A stretch of DNA of 64,000 bases from Ahniella affigens (GTDB lineage Bacteria > Pseudomonadota > Gammaproteobacteria > Xanthomonadales > Ahniellaceae). Shown piece after piece: positions 42,833 through 52,196 of this stretch. The first letter of the stretch is position 1, and each line of letters opens with the position of its first letter. Position numbers and translations under genes: made by a program. The notes beneath the pieces were generated by a model. The model did no database searches. It saw only the letters and a list, made by a program, of their open reading frames with translations, and was not told where the DNA came from. The stretch spans positions 2,790,001 through 2,854,000 of the forward strand of contig NZ_CP027860.1 of the NCBI RefSeq assembly GCF_003015185.1, given 5' to 3'.

Positions 42833-45718
42833 TCAGAACGTCACTGACCAGGAGTTCAGTGTGCCGACGTCACCGGCACCAGCGTCCTGCACGCGCATGT
42901 TCCACGTACCGTTCAACAACTCGCTGGACAGGTTCAGGGTCACCGTCTTGATGACGTTGTCCGTGCCGGCGCCCGTGCGGTTGTGAATGTTGTACAGGGT
43001 GCCATCCGGCGCGACGAGGTCCACCTTCAGGTCGCCCTGGTAGGTGTGGGTAATGTTGACCGAGACCGAAGCCGTGGCCGGAGCATTACCCGTACGACCC
43101 GAGACCGTGATCGGCGAGTTGATCGTGGTGTTGTCGGTGATGTTGAACACCGTGCTGCTGGAGTACGTCTGCGTGCTGCCGCCACCAGTCGTGTAACTGC
43201 CGACCAAACTCACACCCGAGAAGGCCGAGTAGGCTTTGAGGCGGATGTAGTACGTACCGGCGGACGGGGCTGCGAACGAGCAGGTTTCCGCGTTACCCGA
43301 GGCAAACGGACGGCAATCGTAGACCGTATCAGTCGGAGCGGCGCCAAACTTGACGTACATGTCGGAATCACCCGTACCACCCGAGGTCACAAACGACAGG
43401 TTGGTGGCGCCGGCTGGCACGACCATCGTGTAGTTCGCCGAATTGCCCGCCGTAGCGACTGCAATACCTGTCACGGCCACACCATTGCTGAGCACCGTGC
43501 CGCCCGGAGCGGTCACCGTTACCGCCGAGGTCTTGCTGTTGGTTGCACCGGCGTTGTCGGTCACGGTCAGCGTCACGTTGTACGTACCAGCGGCCGTGTA
43601 GGTCTTGCTTGGGCTGGTGGCGGTCGACGTGGTGCTGTCACCGAAGTTCCAGGAGCGCGATGCGATCGTGCCGTCCGAGTCGGTCGAGCTGTCGGTAAAC
43701 GTGGCGGTCAGGCCCGAGGTCGTGAAGCTGAAGTTGGCAACCGGAGCCACGTTGGCGGCGCTCGACACGGTCACCGATTTGGTGATCGAGTTGGTCAAGC
43801 CACCGTTATCCGTGACGGTCAGGACGACGCTGTACGTGCCCGCAGCCGAATAGGTCTTGCTCGGATTCGTGGCGGTCGAGGTCGTGCTGTCACCGAAGTT
43901 CCAGGAGCGCGAGGCGATCGTGCCATCGGAGTCGGTCGAGCTGTCGGTAAAGGTCGCGGTCAGGCCCGACGTCGAGAACGAGTAGTTCGCGGTCGGAGCC
44001 ACGTTGCCGCCCGGAGCCGGTGCGAACCCGCCCTTGACGTAGACGTCCACGGATTCAGCCGTGCCGCCCGTTTCGTCGCGGTTGTCGGTGTAGATCGCCA
44101 TGATGTCATTCATGACCATGTCCATACCGTTGTAATCGCCCCACTCGTTGGCATTGGCAATGTTCTTCGACGTCACCGTCGTCAGTCGGGTGCCGGCCGA
44201 GAACGTCACGCCACCGTCGGTCGAGACCGAATAGTAAACGTCGGCGCCCGAGCGGCTGGAGCTGTTACGCGTGTCGTAGTACGCCACGAAGACGCGGCCC
44301 TGATTGTCGACCGACAGCCACTGGTTGAAACGGTCAACCGTGCTGATGTTGCCGGTTTCGTGACCGTAGCTGTTCGACCAAGTGGCGCCACCGTCGCTGG
44401 AACGGATGACCTTGATGACCGAGTGGTTCGCGCTGGCCGTGGTGTTGTTTTCGGCCGTGTTCGTGTCGGTGTAGGCGCAGTACAACCGGTTGGCGAACGC
44501 GCCACCAGTGGTATCGGCCTGACAGGACACGTAGACGAACGCACGGCGGGATTCCATCGCCGGAATCGGGAAGTCGAAGTCGGCGTTCAGCGTCGCGCCC
44601 GTGACGGCTGCGGCAAACGAGCTGCCACCGTCGGTCGATTTCGAGACGCGGATCTGCTTGGCGTTGCTGCCACCCGAGGTGGTCGGGAACACGAAGTAGA
44701 CGTTACCGTTCTTATCTGACATCAGATCCGAGCCGATACCGCGGCTGGCGCTGTCGATCGTCAGGTTGGAGGCGAGCCAGGTGGTGCCGCCATCCGCCGA
44801 ACGCGAGAACTTCTGGACGTTGTTTTCGTGCCAGGCCATGTAGATGTAGCCGAGACGCGGCGAACTCGCGTACGTATCGACATGCATGTATTCCTTGTCC
44901 GACACGTTACCGGTCGACAGGGTCTTGGTCAGCGTCCAGGTCGCGCCGTTATCGGTTGAGCGATAGAACAGCACGTTGGTGCCGCTGCCCACTACCGTCG
45001 ACAACGCGCCGGCATAGGCCGTGGCGCCATTAGGCGACCAGGCTACAGTCGGATCGCAGCAGGTGCTGGCGAGCGAGGTCGGCCCAACCCACGTCACGCC
45101 GCCGTCGGACGAACGCCACATCTTCTGGCCCGAGCCCGGGCCATTGGTGCCGGCGATCACGAGGTTCGAATTGACTGGATTCACGGCCACTGCCGATTCC
45201 GATGCGCCGGCCGGAGTGGTCACGCGCTTTTCGGTGCCCGACAGGAAGTTCGGCGACACGTCGTTGTTGCGCGTGCTCGTCATGAACTCGTAGGCGCCCG
45301 CTTCGGTCCGGCTCACCGAGGTGTGTTGCACGCCGTTGATTTCGTAACCCTTGTACTTGGCCAGGAAGCCCTGCAACGCAGAACGCGGGTATTGTGCTGG
45401 TCCGGACGTTGGCAAGCGCTCATTGGCTTTGCGCATTTCGACCCGGTAGAACGCCGGAATCGCAATGATTGCCTCGGCCTCATTGGGAGACAGGTACTTC
45501 AGGTCGTCCTTGGTCAGCTGGTAGTTGCGATCGTCCCATGGGCCGACCTTGGCCAGAGCGGCGTAGTCGACTGTGGTGTCGACACCTCGGCTCTGCACAA
45601 TGCTGAAAGACACATTAGCCGGCCGGTTGTTGGCGATCTGCGCCAGCACTGGCCCGGACAAGAGGAGATTGAGGCCGAGAGCGAGCGCTCCCAGCTTACT
45701 GCCGGTGGTCATCTTCAT
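42833..45718 (-). CDS. Large secreted BNR/sialidase-like protein with PKD, PPC and P domains
   Basis: This 961-residue extracellular protein has a signal peptide (KLGALALGLNLLLSGPVLAQ) and an N-terminal region of about 140 residues. A multibladed BNR/sialidase-like propeller follows (about 150-560) with many SxDGGxTW Asp-box repeats such as SSDGGVTWVG, STDNGATWTL and SADGGTTWLA. Then come two nearly identical PKD domains (about 572-655 and 656-738), a bacterial pre-peptidase C-terminal domain (about 740-850) and a P/Homo B-type domain (about 850-961). No catalytic sialidase set or protease active site is evident, so it is probably a matrix or adhesion protein, or a glycan-binding factor. CAGGAACC precedes the ATG at 45718. 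Confidence 0.88.
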   Translation of the reverse strand: MKMTTGSKLGALALGLNLLLSGPVLAQIANNRPANVSFSIVQSRGVDTTVDYAALAKVGPWDDRNYQLTKDDLKYLSPNEAEAIIAIPAFYRVEMRKANERLPTSGPAQYPRSALQGFLAKYKGYEINGVQHTSVSRTEAGAYEFMTSTRNNDVSPNFLSGTEKRVTTPAGASESAVAVNPVNSNLVIAGTNGPGSGQKMWRSSDGGVTWVGPTSLASTCCDPTVAWSPNGATAYAGALSTVVGSGTNVLFYRSTDNGATWTLTKTLSTGNVSDKEYMHVDTYASSPRLGYIYMAWHENNVQKFSRSADGGTTWLASNLTIDSASRGIGSDLMSDKNGNVYFVFPTTSGGSNAKQIRVSKSTDGGSSFAAAVTGATLNADFDFPIPAMESRRAFVYVSCQADTTGGAFANRLYCAYTDTNTAENNTTASANHSVIKVIRSSDGGATWSNSYGHETGNISTVDRFNQWLSVDNQGRVFVAYYDTRNSSSRSGADVYYSVSTDGGVTFSAGTRLTTVTSKNIANANEWGDYNGMDMVMNDIMAIYTDNRDETGGTAESVDVYVKGGFAPAPGGNVAPTANYSFSTSGLTATFTDSSTDSDGTIASRSWNFGDSTTSTATNPSKTYSAAGTYSVVLTVTDNGGLTNSITKSVTVSSAANVAPVANFSFTTSGLTATFTDSSTDSDGTIASRSWNFGDSTTSTATSPSKTYTAAGTYNVTLTVTDNAGATNSKTSAVTVTAPGGTVLSNGVAVTGIAVATAGNSANYTMVVPAGATNLSFVTSGGTGDSDMYVKFGAAPTDTVYDCRPFASGNAETCSFAAPSAGTYYIRLKAYSAFSGVSLVGSYTTGGGSTQTYSSSTVFNITDNTTINSPITVSGRTGNAPATASVSVNITHTYQGDLKVDLVAPDGTLYNIHNRTGAGTDNVIKTVTLNLSSELLNGTWNMRVQDAGAGDVGTLNSWSVTF
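43502..44005 (-). repeat. Tandem 252-bp repeat encoding two PKD domains
   Basis: Two in-phase 84-codon units (44005-43754 and 43753-43502) encode near-identical PKD domains: both contain SGLTATFTDSSTDSDG followed by TIASRSWNFGDSTTSTA. The DNA is also highly similar, suggesting a recent duplication or gene conversion. The units differ mainly at their ends. Confidence 0.85.
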
Positions 45719-46132
45719 GCGTTGGTTCCTGATTATTGTTCTCTTCGCGGCGTGCTTATATGCACGCTCACCTGTTTGCGGTTTCAACCCAGTCACTCTG
45801 CGCGCCGCTGCGCGAGTGCCAGATAACTGCCAGCCTTCCCGTCTGGCTGCTACCTCCGACCCACAATCAAATTGTGCTGGCACGGGCCAACCACGAATGA
45901 TCGGGGACTAGTTCCGTCGGACCACACTGCCCTCCAAGGCTGACGGACCCCATATGAATACATGTTTTTCACATCCACGTCTTGCCGCAGTGCAACGAAA
46001 CGTGTCCTGATCGACCGTGAGTCCAGACCGCCCGAACGATCGCCGAACCGAAAATCCAGTCAAAAGAAGGTGATATTTGTCGGCTGTGGTCACTACAATC
46101 GGGCCCATTCGTCTTCAAAGTGGCATGCGACT
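45719..46132. other. Divergent intergenic region between secreted protein and kinase genes
   Basis: These 414 bases separate the large secreted protein (leftward) and the kinase (rightward). A perfect dyad, GCGTGC TTATAT GCACGC, lies at 45750-45767, about 30 bases before the leftward ATG, and could be an operator. An AT-richer patch around 45895-45990 and 46050-46085 probably holds the kinase promoter. No RNA gene or CDS is evident. Confidence 0.45.
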
Positions 46133-48547
46133 GTGATCCAGGTTCCCGGCTATCTGATCAAGAAAGAAATCGGTGTCGGCGGCATGGCCACGGTGTATCT
46201 GGCGGTCCAGACCTCGCTTGAGCGCGAAGTGGCGCTCAAAGTCATGAATCCGGCAATGGTGGCCGACGCCACCTTCTCGAAACGATTCATGCAAGAGGCG
46301 CGCACCCTCGCCTCCTTGTCACACCCAAATATCGTCGCGGTCTATGACGTCGGCATTACGCCCGAAAAACTGCATTACTTTTCGATGCAGCATCTGCCGA
46401 ATGGCGACTTTTTCCAGCGGATCAAGGACGGCGTCACCGATCAGGAAATCTTGCGCGTGTTCGCCGGCGTGGCCCGGGCCCTCGGATACGCACATCAGCG
46501 CGGTTTCGTGCACCGTGATGTGGCGCCCGGCAACATCATGTACGACATCAACAACAACCCGGTACTGACGGATTTTGGCATCGCGCGGACGGTGTCCAAG
46601 ACCTCGCGGATCACGAATGCCGGAGTCAGTGTCGGAACCAGCCACTACATGAGTCCGGAGCAGGCCCGCGGCGGCGATGTTGATGGCCGCTCCGACATTT
46701 ATTCGATGGGCGCCGCGTGCTTCGAGGCCCTGACGGGCAACCCTCCCTACACCGGCGAAGACGGGTTTGCGATTGCGTATGCGCACGTGTTTGAACCCGT
46801 TCCGCGCCTGCCGGCCAATCGGACGATCTGGCAGACACTGATTGACAAAGCCATGGCCAAGGACCCGGGCCAGCGGTTCCAGAACACCGACGAGTTCCTG
46901 CTGGAACTCGCCCGGGTCGAACACGAATTGACCGGCACCCATCACGCCGACCCGTTGCCGCGCACGTCGCAGCATTCCACCGTCGTGATGCCGACACCGG
47001 TCAATGCCACCACACCAATGGTTCCGAGCAATCCGGATCAGGTGCCGTTGTTAGACCCGCTGCCGCAACCCAAGCCGCGCGCTCAGAGTGGCGAGCAAGC
47101 TGTCAGCGAATCCGGCAGCAAACGTCCCTGGCTGATGATCAGCCTTGGCATGGTTGCCTTGTTGGTCGTCGCCGCACTGGGGCTCTGGGGCCTACAGAAA
47201 TTTACCGAGTTGCCTGCACCGACCAACCCGGACGCACCGCTGATCTCGCCGCTCAAGCCAGAATCGAAGCCGAAACCAAAGCCAGAACCGTCGTCCGGCG
47301 AGCAGCTCGATCCCACCGAGGCCGTTCCGGAGGACGAGAATACGCTGGCCGCTGATGATCCGGCCATGGCGCTGGTGTTGAACGCGACGGTTGTCAATCC
47401 AATCGAGCAAAACCTGTGGCTCGCTGGCAATGATCTGAAGGGACTGCGGCTGTCGCAACCGCCTGGCCGCAATGCGATCGACCGGTACAAACTGGTCTTG
47501 AAGCTCGACGCCAACAACACCCGCGCCATCGAAGGACTGCAGAATGTCGCGAAGAAGTTTGTCGAACTCGCTGACAAGAAGCTCGCCGAGGGCAACTTGA
47601 GTGAATTCATGGCGATGGGCAACCTCGCGCTCGATCTGGCCGACGCCTATGATCCAAGCGGTGCCATCCGCACGGTGGTCATGCGTCCGCGCGCCAGCCT
47701 CGTCAGCAAGTCTTTGGACGCCGGACGGACGGCTGAAGCCCGTTGGGACGAAGCCGCCGCCACCAAGGCGTACCAGCAGGCCCTGGCGATCGACCCCACC
47801 AATGCCGATGCCCAAAAAGGGCTGAAACGGGCGCCCACGCTTGGCAAGCCCGGTTTCCTGTTCCTCGACAAGGCCAATACCGTGACTGGCCCCGAGCTCG
47901 TGGTCGTTTCGTTCGGCAAGAAACGCGCCGCGGTCAGTCGCGCCGAGATTAGCGTTGGCGAGTTCAAGGCGTTCTGGGCCTCCAGTGGTTCGCGTACCCG
48001 TGCCCTCAGGCCGTCCTGTCGCGACCGCGAAGGCGGCATCTTTTCCAGTTCCAAGCAACGCACCTGGCAAAGCCCGGGTTTTGCCCAATCCGATCAACAA
48101 CCAGTCGTCTGCGTGAACTTTGACGATGCGAAAGGCTTTGTCGATTGGTTGAGCCAACAGACCGGCAAGCGCTATCGCCTGCTGACAGCGCAAGAATGGC
48201 GCACGCTGGCTGCCAACAGCAGCGATGGCAGCAACTGCAAGGCCAACCTGGCCGATCAAAGCTACGCCGGGGAGTATCGCGAACGCGACGCGTTGGCCTG
48301 TAAAGACGGATTTGTGCACACCGCCGGCGTGAAACGCTTTGAGCCGGGCAAGCTGGGGCTTTATGATATGGTCGGTAACGTTCGTGAATGGGTCTCAGAC
48401 TGCGACACCAAGTGCGACCGGCGGTTAGCGATGGGAACCGGCTGGGTTAGCACCAAGGATCAATTGACACCTACCATGAGCACCGGTTTTGATGCAGACA
48501 CGGGATACAACTCGGTTGGATTCCGGGTGCTGCGCGAAATCGACTGA
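46133..48547 (+). CDS. Ser/Thr protein kinase fused to a SUMF1/FGE-like domain
   Basis: This ~804-residue membrane protein has a Hanks-type kinase domain (residues 5-265): G-loop IGVGGMATVY, K36 in VALKVMN, HRDVAPGN (H127-R-D129) and DFG at 147-149. The usual Lys two residues after the catalytic Asp is Ala (HRDVAPGN). A Pro-rich linker and one TM helix (about 333-355) follow. A TPR-like region covers 400-570, and a C-terminal formylglycine-generating-enzyme/SUMF1-like domain covers about 575-804 (YDMVGNVREWVSDC, GYNSVGFRVLRE). The start is a GTG at 46133 (VIQVPGYLIKKEIG); no good Shine-Dalgarno is visible. The layout resembles T6SS PpkA-type kinases. A two-FHA protein gene follows 161 bases later. 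Confidence 0.86.
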   Translation: MIQVPGYLIKKEIGVGGMATVYLAVQTSLEREVALKVMNPAMVADATFSKRFMQEARTLASLSHPNIVAVYDVGITPEKLHYFSMQHLPNGDFFQRIKDGVTDQEILRVFAGVARALGYAHQRGFVHRDVAPGNIMYDINNNPVLTDFGIARTVSKTSRITNAGVSVGTSHYMSPEQARGGDVDGRSDIYSMGAACFEALTGNPPYTGEDGFAIAYAHVFEPVPRLPANRTIWQTLIDKAMAKDPGQRFQNTDEFLLELARVEHELTGTHHADPLPRTSQHSTVVMPTPVNATTPMVPSNPDQVPLLDPLPQPKPRAQSGEQAVSESGSKRPWLMISLGMVALLVVAALGLWGLQKFTELPAPTNPDAPLISPLKPESKPKPKPEPSSGEQLDPTEAVPEDENTLAADDPAMALVLNATVVNPIEQNLWLAGNDLKGLRLSQPPGRNAIDRYKLVLKLDANNTRAIEGLQNVAKKFVELADKKLAEGNLSEFMAMGNLALDLADAYDPSGAIRTVVMRPRASLVSKSLDAGRTAEARWDEAAATKAYQQALAIDPTNADAQKGLKRAPTLGKPGFLFLDKANTVTGPELVVVSFGKKRAAVSRAEISVGEFKAFWASSGSRTRALRPSCRDREGGIFSSSKQRTWQSPGFAQSDQQPVVCVNFDDAKGFVDWLSQQTGKRYRLLTAQEWRTLAANSSDGSNCKANLADQSYAGEYRERDALACKDGFVHTAGVKRFEPGKLGLYDMVGNVREWVSDCDTKCDRRLAMGTGWVSTKDQLTPTMSTGFDADTGYNSVGFRVLREID

Positions 48548-48708
48548 GCCGCCACGGCTCTGGAATCTCACTTAACAGGTCGTGCCAAGCGACTGATTGA
48601 AAACGATATTCCAGATTCGTGAGGAAGCTGCCGGTCGACTTGGCGCGAATCCTGCTCGACGTCAAACCTGCGGCAGCAACAAACATAAGCTTCACCCTCG
48701 GAGTGTTC

Positions 48709-49539
48709 ATGAAACTGCAGTTCCCAAACGGCGAGCATGCGGCCGTCGATCTCAAGCGTGGTGTCAACAAGGTTGGGTCGGCCACAGGCAATGAAATCCT
48801 GCTGATGGCCCCGGGCATCGCATCGCATCACTGCGATGTGCACTTCGACGGGCAGTCGGCGACCATCAAGGTGGTCAATGCGGCCAATAGCGTGGCCCTG
48901 AATGGCCGTCAGGTCATGGCGGACGCCCCGATCAAGCCGGGCGATATCGTGTTGTTTGGCAAGATTGGCGCGCGCGTCATGGCGGGGGCCGCAGCGCCGG
49001 CGCCTGCCGCTGGTGCCGCACCGGCTGCGGCCGCGGCCGGCAAAGAACCAGAAACCGAGGACGGGCGCACCCGCGTTCGGCAAGCCCTGCCCCGCTATAT
49101 GCTGCGCGGCGTCTCAGGCAGCACCTTCGGCAAGACGTTTGCGATTTATGGGGCCATGACGATCGGTCGTAGTGCCGAGTGCGACATTTCGATCCCTGCC
49201 GATGAGATTTCGCGGACTCATGCCAAAGTCCAAGTGATGCCGGACGGCATCGCGATCGAGGACTTGGGCTCTGCCAATGGCACGTTCATCAACGACAAGC
49301 GGGTACACACCGGCTTGGCCAAGCATGGCGATGAGCTGCGCCTTGATACTGTGCGCTTTCATGTCTTTGCGCCGCACCTCGAAATGCAGGCGCAGGCGGC
49401 CAAACCGCATGAGCCGGTCAAAGCAGCGGCCGCGCAGAACCCAAGCAGTGGCGGCGGGTCGTTCAAATGGGTCGCGATTGGCGGATTGCTCGGTGCTGCG
49501 GCGCTCGCCGCCGCCTACTTCGCCGGGCTGTTCCCATGA
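48709..49539 (+). CDS. Tail-anchored protein with two FHA domains
   Basis: This 276-residue protein has a degenerate FHA-like domain (residues 1-90; only SHH of the phosphothreonine site remains), an Ala/Pro linker, and a well-conserved FHA domain (about 150-230) with GRSAECDISIP, SRTHAKV and GSANGTFIN. It ends in one C-terminal TM helix (about 252-273), so it is predicted to be tail-anchored with FHA domains in the cytoplasm. It should bind phosphothreonine made by the upstream kinase. GGAG precedes the ATG at 48709. The next gene overlaps its stop. Confidence 0.88.
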   Translation: MKLQFPNGEHAAVDLKRGVNKVGSATGNEILLMAPGIASHHCDVHFDGQSATIKVVNAANSVALNGRQVMADAPIKPGDIVLFGKIGARVMAGAAAPAPAAGAAPAAAAAGKEPETEDGRTRVRQALPRYMLRGVSGSTFGKTFAIYGAMTIGRSAECDISIPADEISRTHAKVQVMPDGIAIEDLGSANGTFINDKRVHTGLAKHGDELRLDTVRFHVFAPHLEMQAQAAKPHEPVKAAAAQNPSSGGGSFKWVAIGGLLGAAALAAAYFAGLFP

Positions 49540-49736
49540 GCGTGCGCCGCGACAACAGTACCGCGCAGGCCAGTACCACACGCGAGTACACGGTCAGGCG
49601 CGCCGATTTGCCATTGTCTTGTCCGAGCCCTGAGATGCAACTCTGGAACTCGCATCCGCGCGTGTATCTGCCGGTCGAAACCGAAGGGACATCGATTTGC
49701 CCTTACTGCGGCGCCAGCTACCGTCTGGTTGACTGA
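49536..49736 (+). CDS. Small zinc-finger protein (zf-CHCC type)
   Basis: This 66-residue protein has a C...H...C-x2-C set (LPLSCPSPEMQLWNSHP, then CPYCGASYRL), the zf-CHCC pattern also found in mitochondrial complex I subunit NDUFS6 and many bacterial small proteins. The ATG overlaps the FHA gene stop (ATGA), so it is coupled to it. The function is unknown; it probably binds one zinc. Confidence 0.85.
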   Translation: MSVRRDNSTAQASTTREYTVRRADLPLSCPSPEMQLWNSHPRVYLPVETEGTSICPYCGASYRLVD

Positions 49737-49879
49737 GCGACCACCGAGATGGTGAGGACTTCTGGTCCTGAGCGGCCCGACACGCACTGGCGTTCGGGCC
49801 GTTGTTCGATCTGGGCCAAGCCAGAATCAACAACACCCGCCCCGTCTGGGCACTTTGGACCGCATTCGGACACCTGACG

Positions 49880-50989
49880 ATGCATGTGCTGCAGGTTTTG
49901 CCAGCATTGAATGCAGGAGGCGTCGAGCGCGGCACCCTTGAGATTGCCGACGCCCTGGTCCGCGCCGGTCACCGCGCCACGGTCCTGTCGGCGGGCGGGC
50001 GGATGGTCGCTCCGCTGACCCAATTGGGCGCTGCACACATCACGCTCGATCTTGGGGCCAAGTCGCCGCTTACGTTGACGAAACTCCCGAGCTTGCGGCG
50101 CCTTCTGGCGGGCGGCGACTTCGATATCGTCCACGTCCGCTCGCGTCTGCCGGCCTGGATGGTGTGGCTGGCGTGGCGCTCATTGCCAAAGCGTCGTCGG
50201 CCGCGCTTGGTCAGCACCGTTCATGGCCTGAACTCGCCGAGCGCTTACAGTCGCATCATGCTGTGCGGCGAACGGGTCATCGTGGTCAGCGATACGGTGC
50301 GCCGCTATGTGCTGGAGCACTACCCCGAAACGAATCCGGGCAAGCTCGTGCTGATTCCACGTGGTATCGATCCAGACCAATTTCCCCATGGCTACCAGAC
50401 GAGCGCCGATTGGCGAGAACGCTTTGTGGCGGCGTATCCAAGCCTTGCTGGACCAGCCCCCTGGTTGTGCCTGCCCGGCCGCGGCACGCGGCTGAAAGGT
50501 CATGAAACGGCCTTGCACCTGTTGGCCAATCTGATCAAACAGGGGCAGGACGCCCGCCTGATCATGCTCGGCGCGCAACAAGACGGCCGCGACCACTACA
50601 CCGAACAACTTGTCGCAACTGCCACTGCGCTCGGCATCGGCGCGAAAGTCGTGATGACCCCACCGCGACCCGATGTCCGGGATGTCTTTGCCGCGAGCCA
50701 CGCCGTGTTGCAGCTGTCTACGAAACCAGAGGCGTTTGGTCGAACGGTCGTCGAAGCGCTGCAACTCGGTGTTCCCGTCGTCGGCTTTGACCATGGCGGT
50801 GCCGGCGAATTGCTGCGTGAGTTATTCCCGGTTGGACTGGTGGCGCACGATGATCCAGAGGCGCTCGGCAACGTCACGTTGCAAGTAGTGCAAAACCGCC
50901 CGATCGTTCCCGCCTTTTCCCGCTATCGTCTGGCCGACATGCAAGCCGCCACGTTGACGGTCTATCGAGATCTGCTCTGCACCGCATGA
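49880..50989 (+). CDS. Family 4 (GT-B) glycosyltransferase
   Basis: This 369-residue GT-B transferase has an N-terminal GVERGTLEIADALVRAGH segment, the HVRSRLPAW loop and IVVSDTVRRYV. The C-terminal nucleotide-sugar site has PEAFGRTVVEALQLGVPVVGFDHGG (the E-x7-E motif), typical of GT4. It is probably cytoplasmic or membrane-associated in LPS-core or exopolysaccharide assembly. The ATG at 49880 gives the normal start; the frame upstream to 49802 is not supported. The next gene overlaps by 4 bases. Confidence 0.92.
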   Translation: MHVLQVLPALNAGGVERGTLEIADALVRAGHRATVLSAGGRMVAPLTQLGAAHITLDLGAKSPLTLTKLPSLRRLLAGGDFDIVHVRSRLPAWMVWLAWRSLPKRRRPRLVSTVHGLNSPSAYSRIMLCGERVIVVSDTVRRYVLEHYPETNPGKLVLIPRGIDPDQFPHGYQTSADWRERFVAAYPSLAGPAPWLCLPGRGTRLKGHETALHLLANLIKQGQDARLIMLGAQQDGRDHYTEQLVATATALGIGAKVVMTPPRPDVRDVFAASHAVLQLSTKPEAFGRTVVEALQLGVPVVGFDHGGAGELLRELFPVGLVAHDDPEALGNVTLQVVQNRPIVPAFSRYRLADMQAATLTVYRDLLCTA

Positions 50990-52194
50990 ATGTCCGCGTT
51001 CTACTCCTGCTGTCGGTGCTGGCATTGTTGCCGTTCGGGCGCGCCAGTGAATTGCCAATTCTGATCGGCGCGCTGATCGGAATGGCCGATCTGATCAAGA
51101 ATCCGACCAGCTTTCGGACCGACACGCTCCTCACCGTCATACTGATCGCGTTTCTGGGTTACTGGCTGCCCGAATTCGTCTCTGCTTTCGACAGCCAGGT
51201 GGCGATGAAATCCTGGTCCGAGGCCGCTCTCGATCTCCGCTATCTGTCGTTTTTGTGGTTCTGCCGCGAAAGCCTTCGTAGCGCTGAGGCTCGCGCCCAA
51301 TTGCGCGTCGGGTTCGCGACGCTGACTGGCATCCTCGTGCTCGACGCCCTGGTGCAGGCGAGTGTCGGCACGAGTCTGGGCGGGCCACTGCAGGCCGATC
51401 GTCTGAGTGGCCTCTTCGGCGAGAACCTGAAGCTCGGCCCAGTGTTGGCGGCAATCTTCCCGTTTCTGGTGTTGCCGGCGCTCGAACGCTATGGCCGTGC
51501 TGCAGCCAGCCTGGCATGGCTGCTCGCGGCTGTTGTCGTGCTATTGGCGGGGGCTCGGGCCGGCTGGATCAGTTTCGGGCTGACAACGATTCTGCTGCTG
51601 CGCGATGTCGTGGTCAGTCGGCGCGCGTATCTGCTGTCGCTGCTCGGCCTCGCCCTGCTGGGTATGGGGTCGGCGGCCACCCTGTATGCGGTATCGCCTT
51701 CGTTCGCCGAGCGCGTGCATCGCACCGCGCGCGCGTTTGATGGCTCCGAAGCGGCGATCGACCATGCGCTCGCGTTCCGTTTGCCCATCTGGCGTGCGGC
51801 CCTGGGCATGATGGAAGCACATCCGGTCAACGGCGTCGGCGTGCGGGCGTTTCGATATGCCTATGCCGACTACGCCGGCAAGGACGACCGCTGGCTCACC
51901 GATGGCGATGATGTCGGCGCGTTTCATGCCCACCAAATCGTGCTGGAGATCGGCTCAGAGACCGGGCTGATCGGCTTGCTGATCTGGCTGGTTGCAACCA
52001 TCCTGCTCATTGCGAAGTCGCGGCAATTGGCGGACGCGCCAAAGCACGATCGACGACCCGCAGCCTTGGCGTTGATCTCGATGCTGTTTCCGATCAACAC
52101 GCACTTTGCGGTGTATTCGAGTTTCTGGGGGACCTTGCTGATTCTGATGCTCGCGTGCTGGCTGGCACAGCTTGCACGGCCGGATCGGGATTGA
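50986..52194 (+). CDS. O-antigen ligase/polymerase-like membrane protein (Wzy_C)
   Basis: This 402-residue protein has about 10 hydrophobic helices. A periplasmic loop contains RLPIWRAALGMMEAHPVNGVGVRAF and FHAHQIVLEIGSETGL, the Wzy_C-type R...W...HP...GVG...H-x-H...ETG pattern of WaaL ligases and Wzy polymerases. It could ligate O-antigen to lipid A-core or polymerise a repeat unit. The start overlaps the glycosyltransferase stop (ATGA). Sequence cannot separate ligase from polymerase. Confidence 0.87.
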   Translation: MNVRVLLLLSVLALLPFGRASELPILIGALIGMADLIKNPTSFRTDTLLTVILIAFLGYWLPEFVSAFDSQVAMKSWSEAALDLRYLSFLWFCRESLRSAEARAQLRVGFATLTGILVLDALVQASVGTSLGGPLQADRLSGLFGENLKLGPVLAAIFPFLVLPALERYGRAAASLAWLLAAVVVLLAGARAGWISFGLTTILLLRDVVVSRRAYLLSLLGLALLGMGSAATLYAVSPSFAERVHRTARAFDGSEAAIDHALAFRLPIWRAALGMMEAHPVNGVGVRAFRYAYADYAGKDDRWLTDGDDVGAFHAHQIVLEIGSETGLIGLLIWLVATILLIAKSRQLADAPKHDRRPAALALISMLFPINTHFAVYSSFWGTLLILMLACWLAQLARPDRD

Positions 52195-52196
52195 AT

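Noticed and set aside
42983..44719. 578-codon plus-strand open frame
   Set aside because: It is antisense to the repetitive BNR/PKD gene; Arg/Gly/Val-rich shadow.
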